Shown here in pieces: positions 1 to 7,027 of a stretch of 7,041 nucleotides of DNA; position 1 is the first letter of the stretch; every line of letters begins with the position of its first letter. The notes under the pieces are model-generated. The model saw nothing but the letters and a program-made list of their open reading frames with translations. It was not told where the DNA came from and did not search any database. A program made the position numbers and the translations under genes. This stretch comes from Candidatus Poribacteria bacterium. Lineage in GTDB: Bacteria; Poribacteria; WGA-4E; WGA-3G. Location: positions 1 to 7,041 of the forward strand of contig VXZL01000426.1 of the NCBI GenBank assembly GCA_009845505.1. The letters run 5' to 3'.

Positions 1-2877
1 CATCAACACAGTGGCGCACGCCTGCTACATATCTATACGAACGACACTGAAAATCTTTTCTCCATTAATTTCCCGACCCCGCCATCGGATGATACCGGGG
101 TCCCGCATATCCTTGAGCATGCCGTCTTGGCAGGATCACACAAATTTCCGGTGAAAGAGCCGTTCTTTGAAATGATTAAAATGAGCATGGCGACCTTTAT
201 CAACGCCATGACAAGTTCCGATTTCACCTGTTATCCGGTATCGAGCAACGTGAAAAAAGATCTCTTCAACTTGGCGGAAGTCTACTTTGACGCGGTCTTC
301 CATCCATTACTGACTGAAAACACCTTCAAGCGCGAAGGACATCATCTCGCACCCGTTGATCCTGATGATCCGATAGGCGATTTAAAAATAACAGGCATCG
401 TCTATAACGAGATGAAAGGCGCATTCTCGGACCCAGAAGCCTGTTTATACCGTTCAGTGATGAGACGACTCCTCCCGGATACGCTTTACGCCAATGAATC
501 CGGCGGTGATCCAGATGCCATTCCCGATCTGACCTACACGCAGCTGAAGGGATTTCACGAAACCTATTATCATCCAAGCAACGGCTATTTCGTTCTTTAC
601 GGCGATATTCCAACGAGCGACTATCTCACCTTCCTTGCCGATAGGTTAGATAATATCCCGAAGAATGCAGCAAGTACGGTGCTACGTCCACTACGTCCAG
701 AGGTCACACACCAACCGAGATGGGACGCGCCACGGACAGCAACGGATACCTATCCTGTTGGTGCTGATGAACCGCTCACGGAAAAAACGTATCTAATGCT
801 CAGTTGGCTCATCGGAGACGCGACCAATCCGGAAGAGGTGGTTCTTGGTCGTATTATGAGCCTCATTCTGCTCGGTAACGAAGCCGCACCGCTCCGTAAA
901 GCGATTATTGATGCCAAACTCGGTGCGGACATTGTTTTCTCCGGCGCAAGTTCTATCGGACCAGAAGCCACTTTTTATCTTGCACTCAAAGGGAGTGAAG
1001 CCGATCGCCTTGAAGCCTTTAGTCAATTGGTCGTTGATACCCTAACAGAGATTGTTGATTCAGAGATTGATAGCGAAAAAGTTGAAGCAGCATTCCAGCA
1101 AGCGACTTACCACTACCAAGAAGTCGCCTCGATGTTCCCGCTCCGCATGCTCTACCGAGTCATTGAGGGATGGATATATGAGAAGGATTCGGACACCTTC
1201 CTGAAGATGGGTCAAACGCTTGATACGGTTCGTCAGCAGTGGCAAGAGAATCCATCAATTTTCAATGAATTTATCCGAGAGAGGCTTATCGAAAACCCCC
1301 ACCGTCTCGCCAGTATACTATCGCCAGATCGGGACATGCAGGGAAAGATTGAGGCTGAACTCGCAGAACGGATGAAAGAAACACGCGCACAACTGACAGA
1401 TGAACAAGTCCAGCAAATCGCTGCGGATGCCGCGGAACTGGAGCGTCTCAATGGTGTTCCCAATTCACCGGAAGCGTTGGCAGGGCTGCCGCAGCTTCAG
1501 GTCAGTGATCTCCCTGAAAAACCGAGACATATTCCGACGACGGTTGAAAGTATCGGCGGACAGGAGCTGCTACGCAACGATGTTTTTGCCAACGGTGTTA
1601 ACTACCTCGTGTTGAACTTCGATTTGCAAGGATTACCGGAACATCTCTGGACGTATTTTCCCAGATACGCAGATGCGATTAGCAAACTCGGTGCTGCCGA
1701 TATGAATTACGAAGAGATGGCACAACGAACATCAGCCGTCACTGGCGGGATTGGATGCTCACCCTGGTTTTCTACGCACGCACGGGATGCGGATCGGGCC
1801 TTGCGAGGTCTATCCTTTCATCTCAAAGCACTTGATAATAAAATAGATGCTGCGCTCGATGTTCTGCATGACCTGCTATTTGCTGTGAACCCACGCGATA
1901 CGGAGCGCCTTCGGGATGTCCTGCTCCAAGCCGTTGCGGAATATCGCACGGAGATGATTCACGACGGTTCAAGTACGGCGATTCATCACGCTTCACGGGG
2001 GCTTTCATCAAATGCACATCTCGCGGAATTAATCTATGGGCTGCCACAACTCCGCAACAGCGAAACCCTTCTCAACGGATTCGACGAACTTAATGCCGAC
2101 CTTATGGGTCATATAGAAGGGATACGCGATTTCTTGCTGACGCGTGGACGGGTAACCGCCAGTTTCACGGGTTCGGATACCGCTTTTGAAACCACGCGGA
2201 CGAAACTCGGGGTGTGGCTTGACGCGATGGGAGATGAACCGGTGACCTCGCAACCCATTGCGTTTCAGCAGTTTGAGATACCCCCAAGAGAGGGATTAGC
2301 GGGTCCCATTCAGATTGCGCACTGTGCACACGTAATGCCAGCGCCGCACTATTCACATCCGGATTCAACGCTCTTGACGATCGGGGCGCATCTCATTCGA
2401 CTCGATTACATACTCAGTGAAATCCGTTTTAAAGGCAATGCTTACGGTGCAAGGTTCACCTATAGTCCTTATGATGCCGTGCTGTGTCAGTCCTCGTTCC
2501 GTGATCCGCATGTTGCACGGACGATCAACGTCTTTGAACAGACTGTTGACTACGTTAAACAGATAGAATGGACACAGACGGACATAGACCGAGCAATCAT
2601 TGCTACGGCGAAGGATGGTGAGAAACCGATTCGTCCAAGTCAAGCCGCAAGCAGTGCGCTGAGTCAACATCTCGTTGGGCAGACGCGCGAGATGCGAGAG
2701 GAACGCTACGCGCAACTCCGCCGTGCAACGCCGACTGAGGTCAAACGGGCACTCCTTCAGCTCTTAGAAGAAAACCGAGATAAAGCGGCGGTGTGTGCCG
2801 TTTCCAGTCGTGAGAAACTGGAAGCCGCAAACGCTGAATTGGCACAACCGCTTGTTATTGAAGACATTTTAACCTAA
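1..2877 (+). CDS. M16C zinc metallopeptidase, presequence protease (PreP)-like, 5' end cut by window
   Basis: The frame is open from base 1, so the gene starts outside the window; the TTG at 127 is not the real start because it lies after the catalytic motif. 958 residues are visible, close to the roughly 970-1000 of PreP-type proteins, so only a short N-terminus is missing. The inverted zinc motif H-x-x-E-H (HILEH) is at 106-120 (visible residues 36-40; Glu39 is the expected base). The third zinc ligand is probably Glu137, in N-E-M-K-G at 409-411. The His40 to Glu137 spacing of 97 equals that in human PITRM1 as I recall it. The M16C linker with its charged helices is near residues 436-514. 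The C-terminal substrate-binding Arg/Tyr pair is in R-F-K-G-N-A-Y (Arg809, Tyr815), followed by S-F-R-D-P. Family members degrade unstructured peptides in a closed two-half chamber. All key residues are present, so the enzyme should be active. Cellular location cannot be judged without the N-terminus. Confidence 0.93.
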   Translation, partial: HQHSGARLLHIYTNDTENLFSINFPTPPSDDTGVPHILEHAVLAGSHKFPVKEPFFEMIKMSMATFINAMTSSDFTCYPVSSNVKKDLFNLAEVYFDAVFHPLLTENTFKREGHHLAPVDPDDPIGDLKITGIVYNEMKGAFSDPEACLYRSVMRRLLPDTLYANESGGDPDAIPDLTYTQLKGFHETYYHPSNGYFVLYGDIPTSDYLTFLADRLDNIPKNAASTVLRPLRPEVTHQPRWDAPRTATDTYPVGADEPLTEKTYLMLSWLIGDATNPEEVVLGRIMSLILLGNEAAPLRKAIIDAKLGADIVFSGASSIGPEATFYLALKGSEADRLEAFSQLVVDTLTEIVDSEIDSEKVEAAFQQATYHYQEVASMFPLRMLYRVIEGWIYEKDSDTFLKMGQTLDTVRQQWQENPSIFNEFIRERLIENPHRLASILSPDRDMQGKIEAELAERMKETRAQLTDEQVQQIAADAAELERLNGVPNSPEALAGLPQLQVSDLPEKPRHIPTTVESIGGQELLRNDVFANGVNYLVLNFDLQGLPEHLWTYFPRYADAISKLGAADMNYEEMAQRTSAVTGGIGCSPWFSTHARDADRALRGLSFHLKALDNKIDAALDVLHDLLFAVNPRDTERLRDVLLQAVAEYRTEMIHDGSSTAIHHASRGLSSNAHLAELIYGLPQLRNSETLLNGFDELNADLMGHIEGIRDFLLTRGRVTASFTGSDTAFETTRTKLGVWLDAMGDEPVTSQPIAFQQFEIPPREGLAGPIQIAHCAHVMPAPHYSHPDSTLLTIGAHLIRLDYILSEIRFKGNAYGARFTYSPYDAVLCQSSFRDPHVARTINVFEQTVDYVKQIEWTQTDIDRAIIATAKDGEKPIRPSQAASSALSQHLVGQTREMREERYAQLRRATPTEVKRALLQLLEENRDKAAVCAVSSREKLEAANAELAQPLVIEDILT

Positions 2878-2886
2878 ATCATAAAG

Positions 2887-2900
2887 CAGTCGGCAGACTG
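2887..2900 (+). terminator. short hairpin after the M16 gene, weak terminator candidate
   Basis: CAGTC and GACTG form a perfect 5-bp stem around the loop GGCA, ten bases after the TAA stop of the protease gene. No run of T follows, so it is a poor intrinsic terminator by the usual rule. It may only be a chance hairpin. Confidence 0.25.
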
Positions 2901-2907
2901 ATAATTG

Positions 2908-3020
2908 TAGGACTTACGCACCCCACTGGTAGGGTTTTTGCTTGGGTGTTTCTTCACGGTTTCCAACCGCACCGAATCTTGTGAAAATAGGCAAAATTCA
3001 GTCATTTTGCGTAAGTCCTG
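2908..3020. mobile_element. MITE-like element with 12-bp terminal inverted repeats
   Basis: AGGACTTACGCA at 2909-2920 is the exact reverse complement of TGCGTAAGTCCT at 3008-3019. The element is about 113 bp and has no credible coding capacity. AATTG occurs just outside both ends (2903-2907 and 3021-3025), which would fit a 5-bp target duplication if one extra base at each end belongs to the element. Inside are two small hairpins: CGGTT/AACCG at 2957-2969 and GCAAAA/TTTTGC at 2991-3010, the latter running into the right terminal repeat. This is the architecture of a non-autonomous element mobilised by a transposase elsewhere. The parent family cannot be named from this window. The element sits directly upstream of the ribosome binding site of the next gene. 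Confidence 0.7.
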
Positions 3021-3027
3021 AATTGAT

Positions 3028-3034
3028 AAGGAGG
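3028..3034 (+). promoter_or_regulatory. ribosome binding site that decides the start of the propeller gene
   Basis: AAGGAGG is a full Shine-Dalgarno match. It lies 12 bases before the ATG at 3047 and directly abuts an in-frame ATG at 3035, which is too close to be used well. It therefore supports 3047, though the 12-base spacing is longer than ideal. Confidence 0.7.
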
Positions 3035-3046
3035 ATGAAAATTAAA

Positions 3047-4375
3047 ATGGTAAAAAGAATTGCACTCTTGACGATCTGTATCTTTGCTTTAGCGGCGATT
3101 GCGTTGATAGCGTCACAACCTGACGGTTTTGAGAAAAATTGGCATCACTGGCGCGGTCCGTATGCTACGGGGGTCGCAGTAGATGCGAATCCGCCCATCA
3201 CGTGGAGTGAGACCGAAAATGTGCGTTGGAAAATCGCTGTTCCGGGCGTAGGGCATGCCACACCAATCATCTGGGGAGACAAAATCTTCGTCCAAACGGC
3301 TGTTGAAGGTACAAAAGCAGAATCTGAAGACGACGACAATCCATTCGGCGGTTTCTTTGGCGGAAGGGATGACGGTCCGATATATAAATTTACCCTTCTC
3401 GCTATTAGTCGGAGTGATGGCAGCGTGCTTTGGCAGAAGACGCTTCGAGCAATAGTGCCTCATGAGGGAACACATCGAGATGCAACCTACGCTTCAAATT
3501 CGCCGGTCACCGATGGTGAATTCGTCTACGCCTACTTCGGTTCACGTGGGCTTTATTGTGTGGATATGGACGGCAACGTGAAATGGGAAAAAGACGTTGG
3601 TATGATGTATAAAAGCAATACCTTCGGTGAAGGCAGTTCCCCAGTTCTCTACGACAACACGCTCGTTATCGTGCAGGACCATGAGCGTGATTCCTTCATT
3701 ACTGCGTTCGACAAGCGGACCGGGGATGTCTTGTGGAAAACCGATCGCAACGAAAGAACGACGTGGTTCTCTCCGATTGTTGCTGAACACGATGGGAAAC
3801 CACAGGTGATTACGACTGGCACAAATCGTGTCCGTGGTTACGATCTCGCAACGGGTAAACTGTTGTGGGAAGGCGACGGCTTAACTCGCAATGCTATTCC
3901 TTCACCGGTTGCTGCAGGTGAATTCGTTTACCTCATGAGTGGTTTCCGAGGCAATGTCTTGCAGGCAGTTTCCCTCGCCTCTGCAGCGGGAGATATTAAC
4001 GACTCGGATGCTATCGCATGGGAATTTAATCGCGATACACCCTATGTGCCATCACCCCTCCTCTCTGACGGTATACTTTACTTCCTGAAAAGCAATGACG
4101 GTATCCTGTCCGCTTTCAATACCGAAACCGGAGAGGCACATTATGGACCGGTACGGCTCAAAGGTGTTTCTGGCGTTTATGCCTCTATTGTTGGCGCGGC
4201 GGATCGTCTTTACGTTGCTGGACGGAATGGGGTCGTGAACGTTGTTCAACAGGGTCCCGAATTTAAAATCTTGGCAGAAAACACGTTGGACGATAGTTTC
4301 AACGCATCGCCAGCGATTGTGGGGAACGAGTTATACCTCCGCGGTGGGAAGTATCTCTATTGTATCGCGGAGTAA
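3047..4375 (+). CDS. secreted or membrane-anchored PQQ-like beta-propeller protein
   Basis: The protein has 442 residues from the ATG at 3047. The frame is open back to a TTG at 2942, but that start lies inside the repeat element and has no ribosome binding site. Residues 1-22 are a signal peptide or N-terminal anchor: a basic M-V-K-R start, a long hydrophobic stretch, then A-L-I-A before S-Q. No proper lipobox is seen, since the only nearby Cys is at residue 11. The mature part opens with N-W-H-H-W-R-G-P (31-38), typical of PQQ_2/BamB-like propeller proteins in Planctomycetes-like bacteria. Blade motifs of the form D/T-G-x-x-x-W recur: DGSVLWQK, DGNVKWEK, TGDVLWKT and TGKLLWEG. A flexible acidic and glycine-rich loop spans residues 91-111. 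Such proteins act outside the cytoplasm. Some bind PQQ and others only scaffold, and no quinone dehydrogenase signature is evident, so I assign no enzyme activity. Confidence 0.85.
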   Translation: MVKRIALLTICIFALAAIALIASQPDGFEKNWHHWRGPYATGVAVDANPPITWSETENVRWKIAVPGVGHATPIIWGDKIFVQTAVEGTKAESEDDDNPFGGFFGGRDDGPIYKFTLLAISRSDGSVLWQKTLRAIVPHEGTHRDATYASNSPVTDGEFVYAYFGSRGLYCVDMDGNVKWEKDVGMMYKSNTFGEGSSPVLYDNTLVIVQDHERDSFITAFDKRTGDVLWKTDRNERTTWFSPIVAEHDGKPQVITTGTNRVRGYDLATGKLLWEGDGLTRNAIPSPVAAGEFVYLMSGFRGNVLQAVSLASAAGDINDSDAIAWEFNRDTPYVPSPLLSDGILYFLKSNDGILSAFNTETGEAHYGPVRLKGVSGVYASIVGAADRLYVAGRNGVVNVVQQGPEFKILAENTLDDSFNASPAIVGNELYLRGGKYLYCIAE

Positions 4376-4381
4376 GTAGCA

Positions 4382-4465
4382 ATTAGCATTCAGCAGTCAG
4401 CAAATCAACGGTATGAATGCCTTATGGCATTCCCCGGGATTGCTGACCGCTGACCGCTATCTAAT
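4382..4465. repeat. palindromic intergenic repeat, possible two-way terminator between convergent genes
   Basis: The spacer between the two convergent genes is almost wholly palindromic. Its core is a perfect hairpin, GAATGCC-TTAT-GGCATTC at 4415-4432. Outside this, AGCAGTCAGCAA (4392-4403) pairs with TTGCTGACCGCT (4440-4451) with one mismatch in twelve, and ATTAG (4382-4386) pairs with CTAAT (4461-4465), which overlaps the stop codon of the SDR gene. The right arm holds GCTGACC twice in tandem (4442-4455). There is no T-run. It could end transcription from both sides, or be a dispersed REP-like or MITE-like repeat; the sequence alone does not decide. Confidence 0.6.
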
Positions 4466-5207
4466 ATGTCGCTCTTCCACCACTCACATCATAACACTGA
4501 CCCGTCACAAAACTCGCCTCATCCGAAGCCAAGAAATTCACGACCGCCGCAACTTCTTCCGGTTGCCCAACGCGCCCCAACGGAATCTTACCCACCATAT
4601 AATCAATCGTTGACTGCGCCATACCTTCCAAAATCGGTGTTTGGATGACCGCTGGAGAGACGGCATTCACACGGATATTATAATCCGTTACCTCTTTAGC
4701 GAGTGCCTTTGTTAGGGTGATAACCCCTCCCTTAGATACCGAATACGGAATCAACGTCGGATTGCCCTCTTTTCCAGCAATTGAGGCGATATTCACAATT
4801 CTGCCGTAATTCTGCGCAATCATCGGACGGATAACCGCTTTACAACATAGAAAAACGCCTGTGAGATTTACGCCTATCACGGCATCCCAATCCGCCTCTT
4901 CTAAGTCGGTAAGTGGGAGTGTACGTCCCGCGATGCCGGCATTGTTAACAAGGATATCAACGCGACCGAGCGTGGAAATAACCTTCTCAACGGCGGCGTT
5001 AACGTCAGCGGACTGTGAGACATCGGCTTGAAGGGGTAGCGACCTGCGTCCGATGCCCTCAATTTCCTGTGCCACCGCTGCTGCTGCATCCATATTCAAA
5101 TCCATGATAGCGACATCCGCGCCAACGTTGGCGAGTCTGACGGCTATGGCTTTTCCGATACCTTGTCCAGCACCTGTTACGATAGCGATTTTATTGTCTA
5201 AATTCAT
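4461..5207 (-). CDS. SDR family NAD-type oxidoreductase (FabG-like)
   Basis: The protein has 248 residues, the normal length of a classical short-chain dehydrogenase. The cofactor loop T-G-A-G-Q-G-I-G is at 11-18. Asp36 at the end of the second strand favours NAD(H) over NADP(H). N-N-A-G is at 88-91. The catalytic tetrad is complete: Asn114, Ser142, Tyr155 and Lys159. The C-terminus (S-G-G-R-A-T-Y) resembles SDRs annotated as sugar-acid or 3-oxoacyl reductases, but the substrate cannot be read from the sequence. It is expected to be a soluble cytoplasmic tetramer. It is the last gene of the operon, starting three bases after the AhpD-like stop. No strong Shine-Dalgarno precedes it (only a weak GTGAGA), so translation is probably coupled to the gene upstream. 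If readthrough of the TGA upstream failed, ribosomes would not reach this start, and SDR output could then depend on selenocysteine insertion; that last point is inference. Confidence 0.93.
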   Translation of the reverse strand: MNLDNKIAIVTGAGQGIGKAIAVRLANVGADVAIMDLNMDAAAAVAQEIEGIGRRSLPLQADVSQSADVNAAVEKVISTLGRVDILVNNAGIAGRTLPLTDLEEADWDAVIGVNLTGVFLCCKAVIRPMIAQNYGRIVNIASIAGKEGNPTLIPYSVSKGGVITLTKALAKEVTDYNIRVNAVSPAVIQTPILEGMAQSTIDYMVGKIPLGRVGQPEEVAAVVNFLASDEASFVTGQCYDVSGGRATY

Positions 5208-5210
5208 ATG

Positions 5211-5789
5211 CTAATTCTCACTTGCCAAGTGCAAGCTTTCTCTCCTCTCTTCCAAAAATGTGTCTAATTCAATTCCAAATGCGTCTGCTATCCGATTGAC
5301 ATAACAGAAAAATCCGACAACCTCCACAATAGCGAAAAGTGCCTCGTCCGTCAACCCATAACTGCGGAGATGTTCCAAATCTGCCAGTGTGACAGCAGAC
5401 GCTGATTTTGTTACCTTAACGGCGAATTCAAGAATGGCTTTCGTGGTATCGTCAATATCGGCAGTTCGGAAATCCTTCGTAAAAGCTGCAATCTGTTCGT
5501 CTGTGAGTTGAACCCGCAACTCATCTGCGTGTGCAACGATTCAGTAGTGGCATTCATTCACTTTCGAGACGACAGTCGCGATCATCTCCCGTTGCATCCG
5601 AGTCAAGGGGCAATCCTCATCGTGCATCACTGCTTTGTAAAGTTCGACAAAGGCGCGCATGCTTTTCGGGCGCGCACTAAAAAGCCTGACGATGTTGTAA
5701 AGTTCACCCGCCCGCGCGATAGCAGCGTCGTATTCCTCTTTCACGATACCCGTTGCATCGGTCTCGTCTACAGTCTGAATCCATGCCAT
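5211..5789 (-). CDS. AhpD/CMD-family peroxidase-related selenoprotein (in-frame TGA read as Sec)
   Basis: Read through one TGA (5541-5543), this is a single 192-residue protein, the usual length of the AhpD-domain 'peroxidase-related enzyme' group. Residues 1-82 (M-A-W-I-Q-T... to N-E-C-H-Y) and residues 84-192 match the two halves of that family in one frame with nothing missing. The active site is Glu68, Cys80, Sec83, His87, with the same +12, +3, +4 spacing as Glu118, Cys130, Cys133, His137 of mycobacterial AhpD, where Cys133 is the peroxide-attacking residue. Family members use this pair to reduce peroxides or exchange thiols and disulfides. The C-terminal F-x-Y-V-N-R-I-A-D-A-F-G-I-E-L segment is typical and intact, arguing against decay. 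GGAGAG lies six bases before the ATG, inside the end of the upstream gene. The alternative is a nonsense mutation that happened to fall on the catalytic Cys codon; the hairpin after the TGA makes this less likely. Confidence 0.85.
5504..5523 (-). promoter_or_regulatory. candidate bacterial SECIS hairpin
   Basis: On the mRNA strand, TGAGTTG (5523-5517) and CAACTCA (5510-5504) form a perfect 7-bp stem around the loop CGGGUU (5516-5511). The loop starts 24 bases after the TGA, and a G is among its first two bases. As I know the published bacterial SECIS model, it wants a loop 16-37 bases after UGA, a stem of at least four pairs and an early loop G; all are met. I see no strong lower stem. The element lies within the coding frame, as bacterial SECIS elements do, so SelB carrying Sec-tRNA would bind here. 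Confidence 0.75.
5541..5543 (-). other. TGA codon proposed to encode selenocysteine (residue 83)
   Basis: The codons around it read N-E-C-H-Y-TGA-I-V-A-H. TGA replaces the second Cys of the family's C-x-x-C motif, and the next family residue, His four places on, is present. TGA differs from either Cys codon only at the third base, so Cys-to-Sec exchange is a one-base change. Confidence 0.82.
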
Positions 5790-5792
5790 GTG

Positions 5793-7022
5793 TTACTCTC
5801 CAATGACAACCCCATATTCCCCGACAACCGCACCTTTATGCCCTGTCTGGTAGTGCAAGTGCCGTTCACCGATAATGGGTTGTGTGCTTTGGACTTCAAC
5901 GGTGCCACGAACTTTTCCCATTGCCCCCTCATCTAAATCCACACAACAGAGGGGCTTAATCTGGCGATGCACCTGCCGACGAATATCACCGTTTTTATTC
6001 CGAACGATAATATTGACGAAGGCATCTGCTTCCCCTACATTGAGGAATCGGAACCAGTCCCTAGCACCCGCTGCGACTTCAGGGAAGAAAAGTCGGATAC
6101 CCACATGTCCACCCTCTGCGGATGCACCCGGTAGGTCGATAATAGCCGTTCCGCTTTGCATGTGCCGTTCTGCGACAACGGGTTGATCGCTACGGACCTC
6201 TACGGAAGATTTCACTTTAATGTCATCCATATCCGGTGTCCAGCACTCAAAAGGTCCCAAGGGGCTATGTCTTTTCGTCCATGTTGCTTGTGCGTTATCG
6301 TCCTTACGCGCAATCATGGTTACCTCAGCAGGTTCCCTGCCGACGTTGACAATCACGACCCAGTCTTCCCATGCGGGTCCGACCTCAGGAAAATAGAGCG
6401 TGCGAGGCGCATCAGCGATCACTTGCCCGAATTGCCCAACGGATGTTTTCCCACCTTGGTAGTGGAGATGACGTTCTGCCACAATCGGTTGCGAACTCTG
6501 CATCTCAACCGTGCCGGTGACGTTCCCCATAACGCCTTCGTTGAGATCCCAACAGCAGAAAGGTTTGATGACGTGGTGGCGTTGCCGAAGCACCCTACCG
6601 TTTCTGTTTCGGACGGTAATGTTGACGTGTGCGTCCGCTTCACCGACGTTTAGGACCCGAAACCAATCGTGTGCGCCTGATACCAATTCTGGAAAGAAAA
6701 GTCGCTGTCCGACTGTCTCGTATTCTGGGGCTGCACCGATAAAGTCGAGAACGTTTGTGCCCCTGTGCATGTGCCGTTCGGCGACAATCGGTTGATCCGC
6801 ACTGAACTGCATTGAGGAGTTTTCCTTTATCGCCTCAACGTTTGGTGTCCAGCACTCGAAGGGTTGTATCGTTTTTTCTTCTGACCATGTGGGTTGTCCG
6901 TTACGGGCATGTCTGGCTATCGCTGTTACGCGCGTCGGTTCCGTGCCGACGTTCGTTACCTGAACCCAGTCTTGCCACTGGGGACCGACTTCTGGGAAAT
7001 AAAGCGTTGTTGCACCTGCCAT
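5793..7022 (-). CDS. tandem-repeat beta-sandwich-like protein of unknown function
   Basis: The protein has 409 residues and starts at an ATG with an AGGAGG site five bases upstream. It consists of four units of about 100 residues in the order A-B-A'-B'. A units begin T-L-Y-F-P-E-V-G-P (6 and 208) and contain P-F-E-C-W-T-P; B units begin R-L-F-F-P-E (107 and 310) and contain a Cys pair (156-157 and 359-360) in I-K-P-x-C-C-x-D-L. Every unit ends in Q-P-(I/V)-(V/I)-(A/G)-E-R-H (77-84, 178-185, 280-287, 381-388). The strand-rich pattern and the 'QPIVAER' ending recall Ig-like surface repeats found in large bacterial extracellular proteins, yet there is no signal peptide or membrane segment, so it looks cytoplasmic as annotated. 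I cannot name a function. It is the first visible gene of the operon, and its stop is three bases from the selenoprotein start. Confidence 0.85.
   Translation of the reverse strand: MAGATTLYFPEVGPQWQDWVQVTNVGTEPTRVTAIARHARNGQPTWSEEKTIQPFECWTPNVEAIKENSSMQFSADQPIVAERHMHRGTNVLDFIGAAPEYETVGQRLFFPELVSGAHDWFRVLNVGEADAHVNITVRNRNGRVLRQRHHVIKPFCCWDLNEGVMGNVTGTVEMQSSQPIVAERHLHYQGGKTSVGQFGQVIADAPRTLYFPEVGPAWEDWVVIVNVGREPAEVTMIARKDDNAQATWTKRHSPLGPFECWTPDMDDIKVKSSVEVRSDQPVVAERHMQSGTAIIDLPGASAEGGHVGIRLFFPEVAAGARDWFRFLNVGEADAFVNIIVRNKNGDIRRQVHRQIKPLCCVDLDEGAMGKVRGTVEVQSTQPIIGERHLHYQTGHKGAVVGEYGVVIGE
5796..5801 (-). promoter_or_regulatory. ribosome binding site of the AhpD-like selenoprotein gene
   Basis: GGAGAG on the mRNA strand lies six bases before the ATG at 5789. 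It overlaps the last codons and stop of the repeat protein gene, which ties translation of the two genes together and fixes the start. Confidence 0.75.
5802..7007 (-). repeat. internal gene duplication, two modules of about 600 bp
   Basis: Module 1 (7007-6411, residues 6-204) and module 2 (6401-5802, residues 208-407) align along their length with a period of 202-203 residues. Each module is itself an A-B pair of related 100-residue units. This implies an old duplication giving A-B, then a more recent duplication of the pair, because A is more like A' than like B. Confidence 0.85.
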
Positions 7023-7027
7023 TCGTT

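Noticed and set aside
127..129. TTG start for the protease
   Set aside because: It would remove the H-x-x-E-H zinc motif just upstream. The frame is open to the window edge.
2365..2715. Minus-strand 116-residue ORF
   Set aside because: Antisense to the conserved C-terminal part of the M16 protease, with no family features.
2941..3027. Sigma-70 promoter for the propeller gene
   Set aside because: Only poor matches to -35 and -10 boxes are visible in and beside the repeat element, not enough to annotate.
5211..5519. Independent 102-residue gene starting at TTG 5519
   Set aside because: It has no ribosome binding site, begins in the middle of the AhpD-like fold right after the active site, and is in the same frame as the upstream half. 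It is the C-terminal part of the selenoprotein.
5211..5789. Pseudogene by frameshift
   Set aside because: Both halves are in one frame and no residues are lost. The only interruption is the TGA at a catalytic position. A plain nonsense mutation is not fully excluded.
5508..5936. Plus-strand 142-residue ORF
   Set aside because: It lies antisense across the selenoprotein and the end of the repeat protein, with no recognisable domain or ribosome binding site; it is a shadow.
6156..6653. Plus-strand 165-residue ORF
   Set aside because: Antisense to the repeat protein. Its similarity to other plus-strand ORFs here only reflects the internal duplication.
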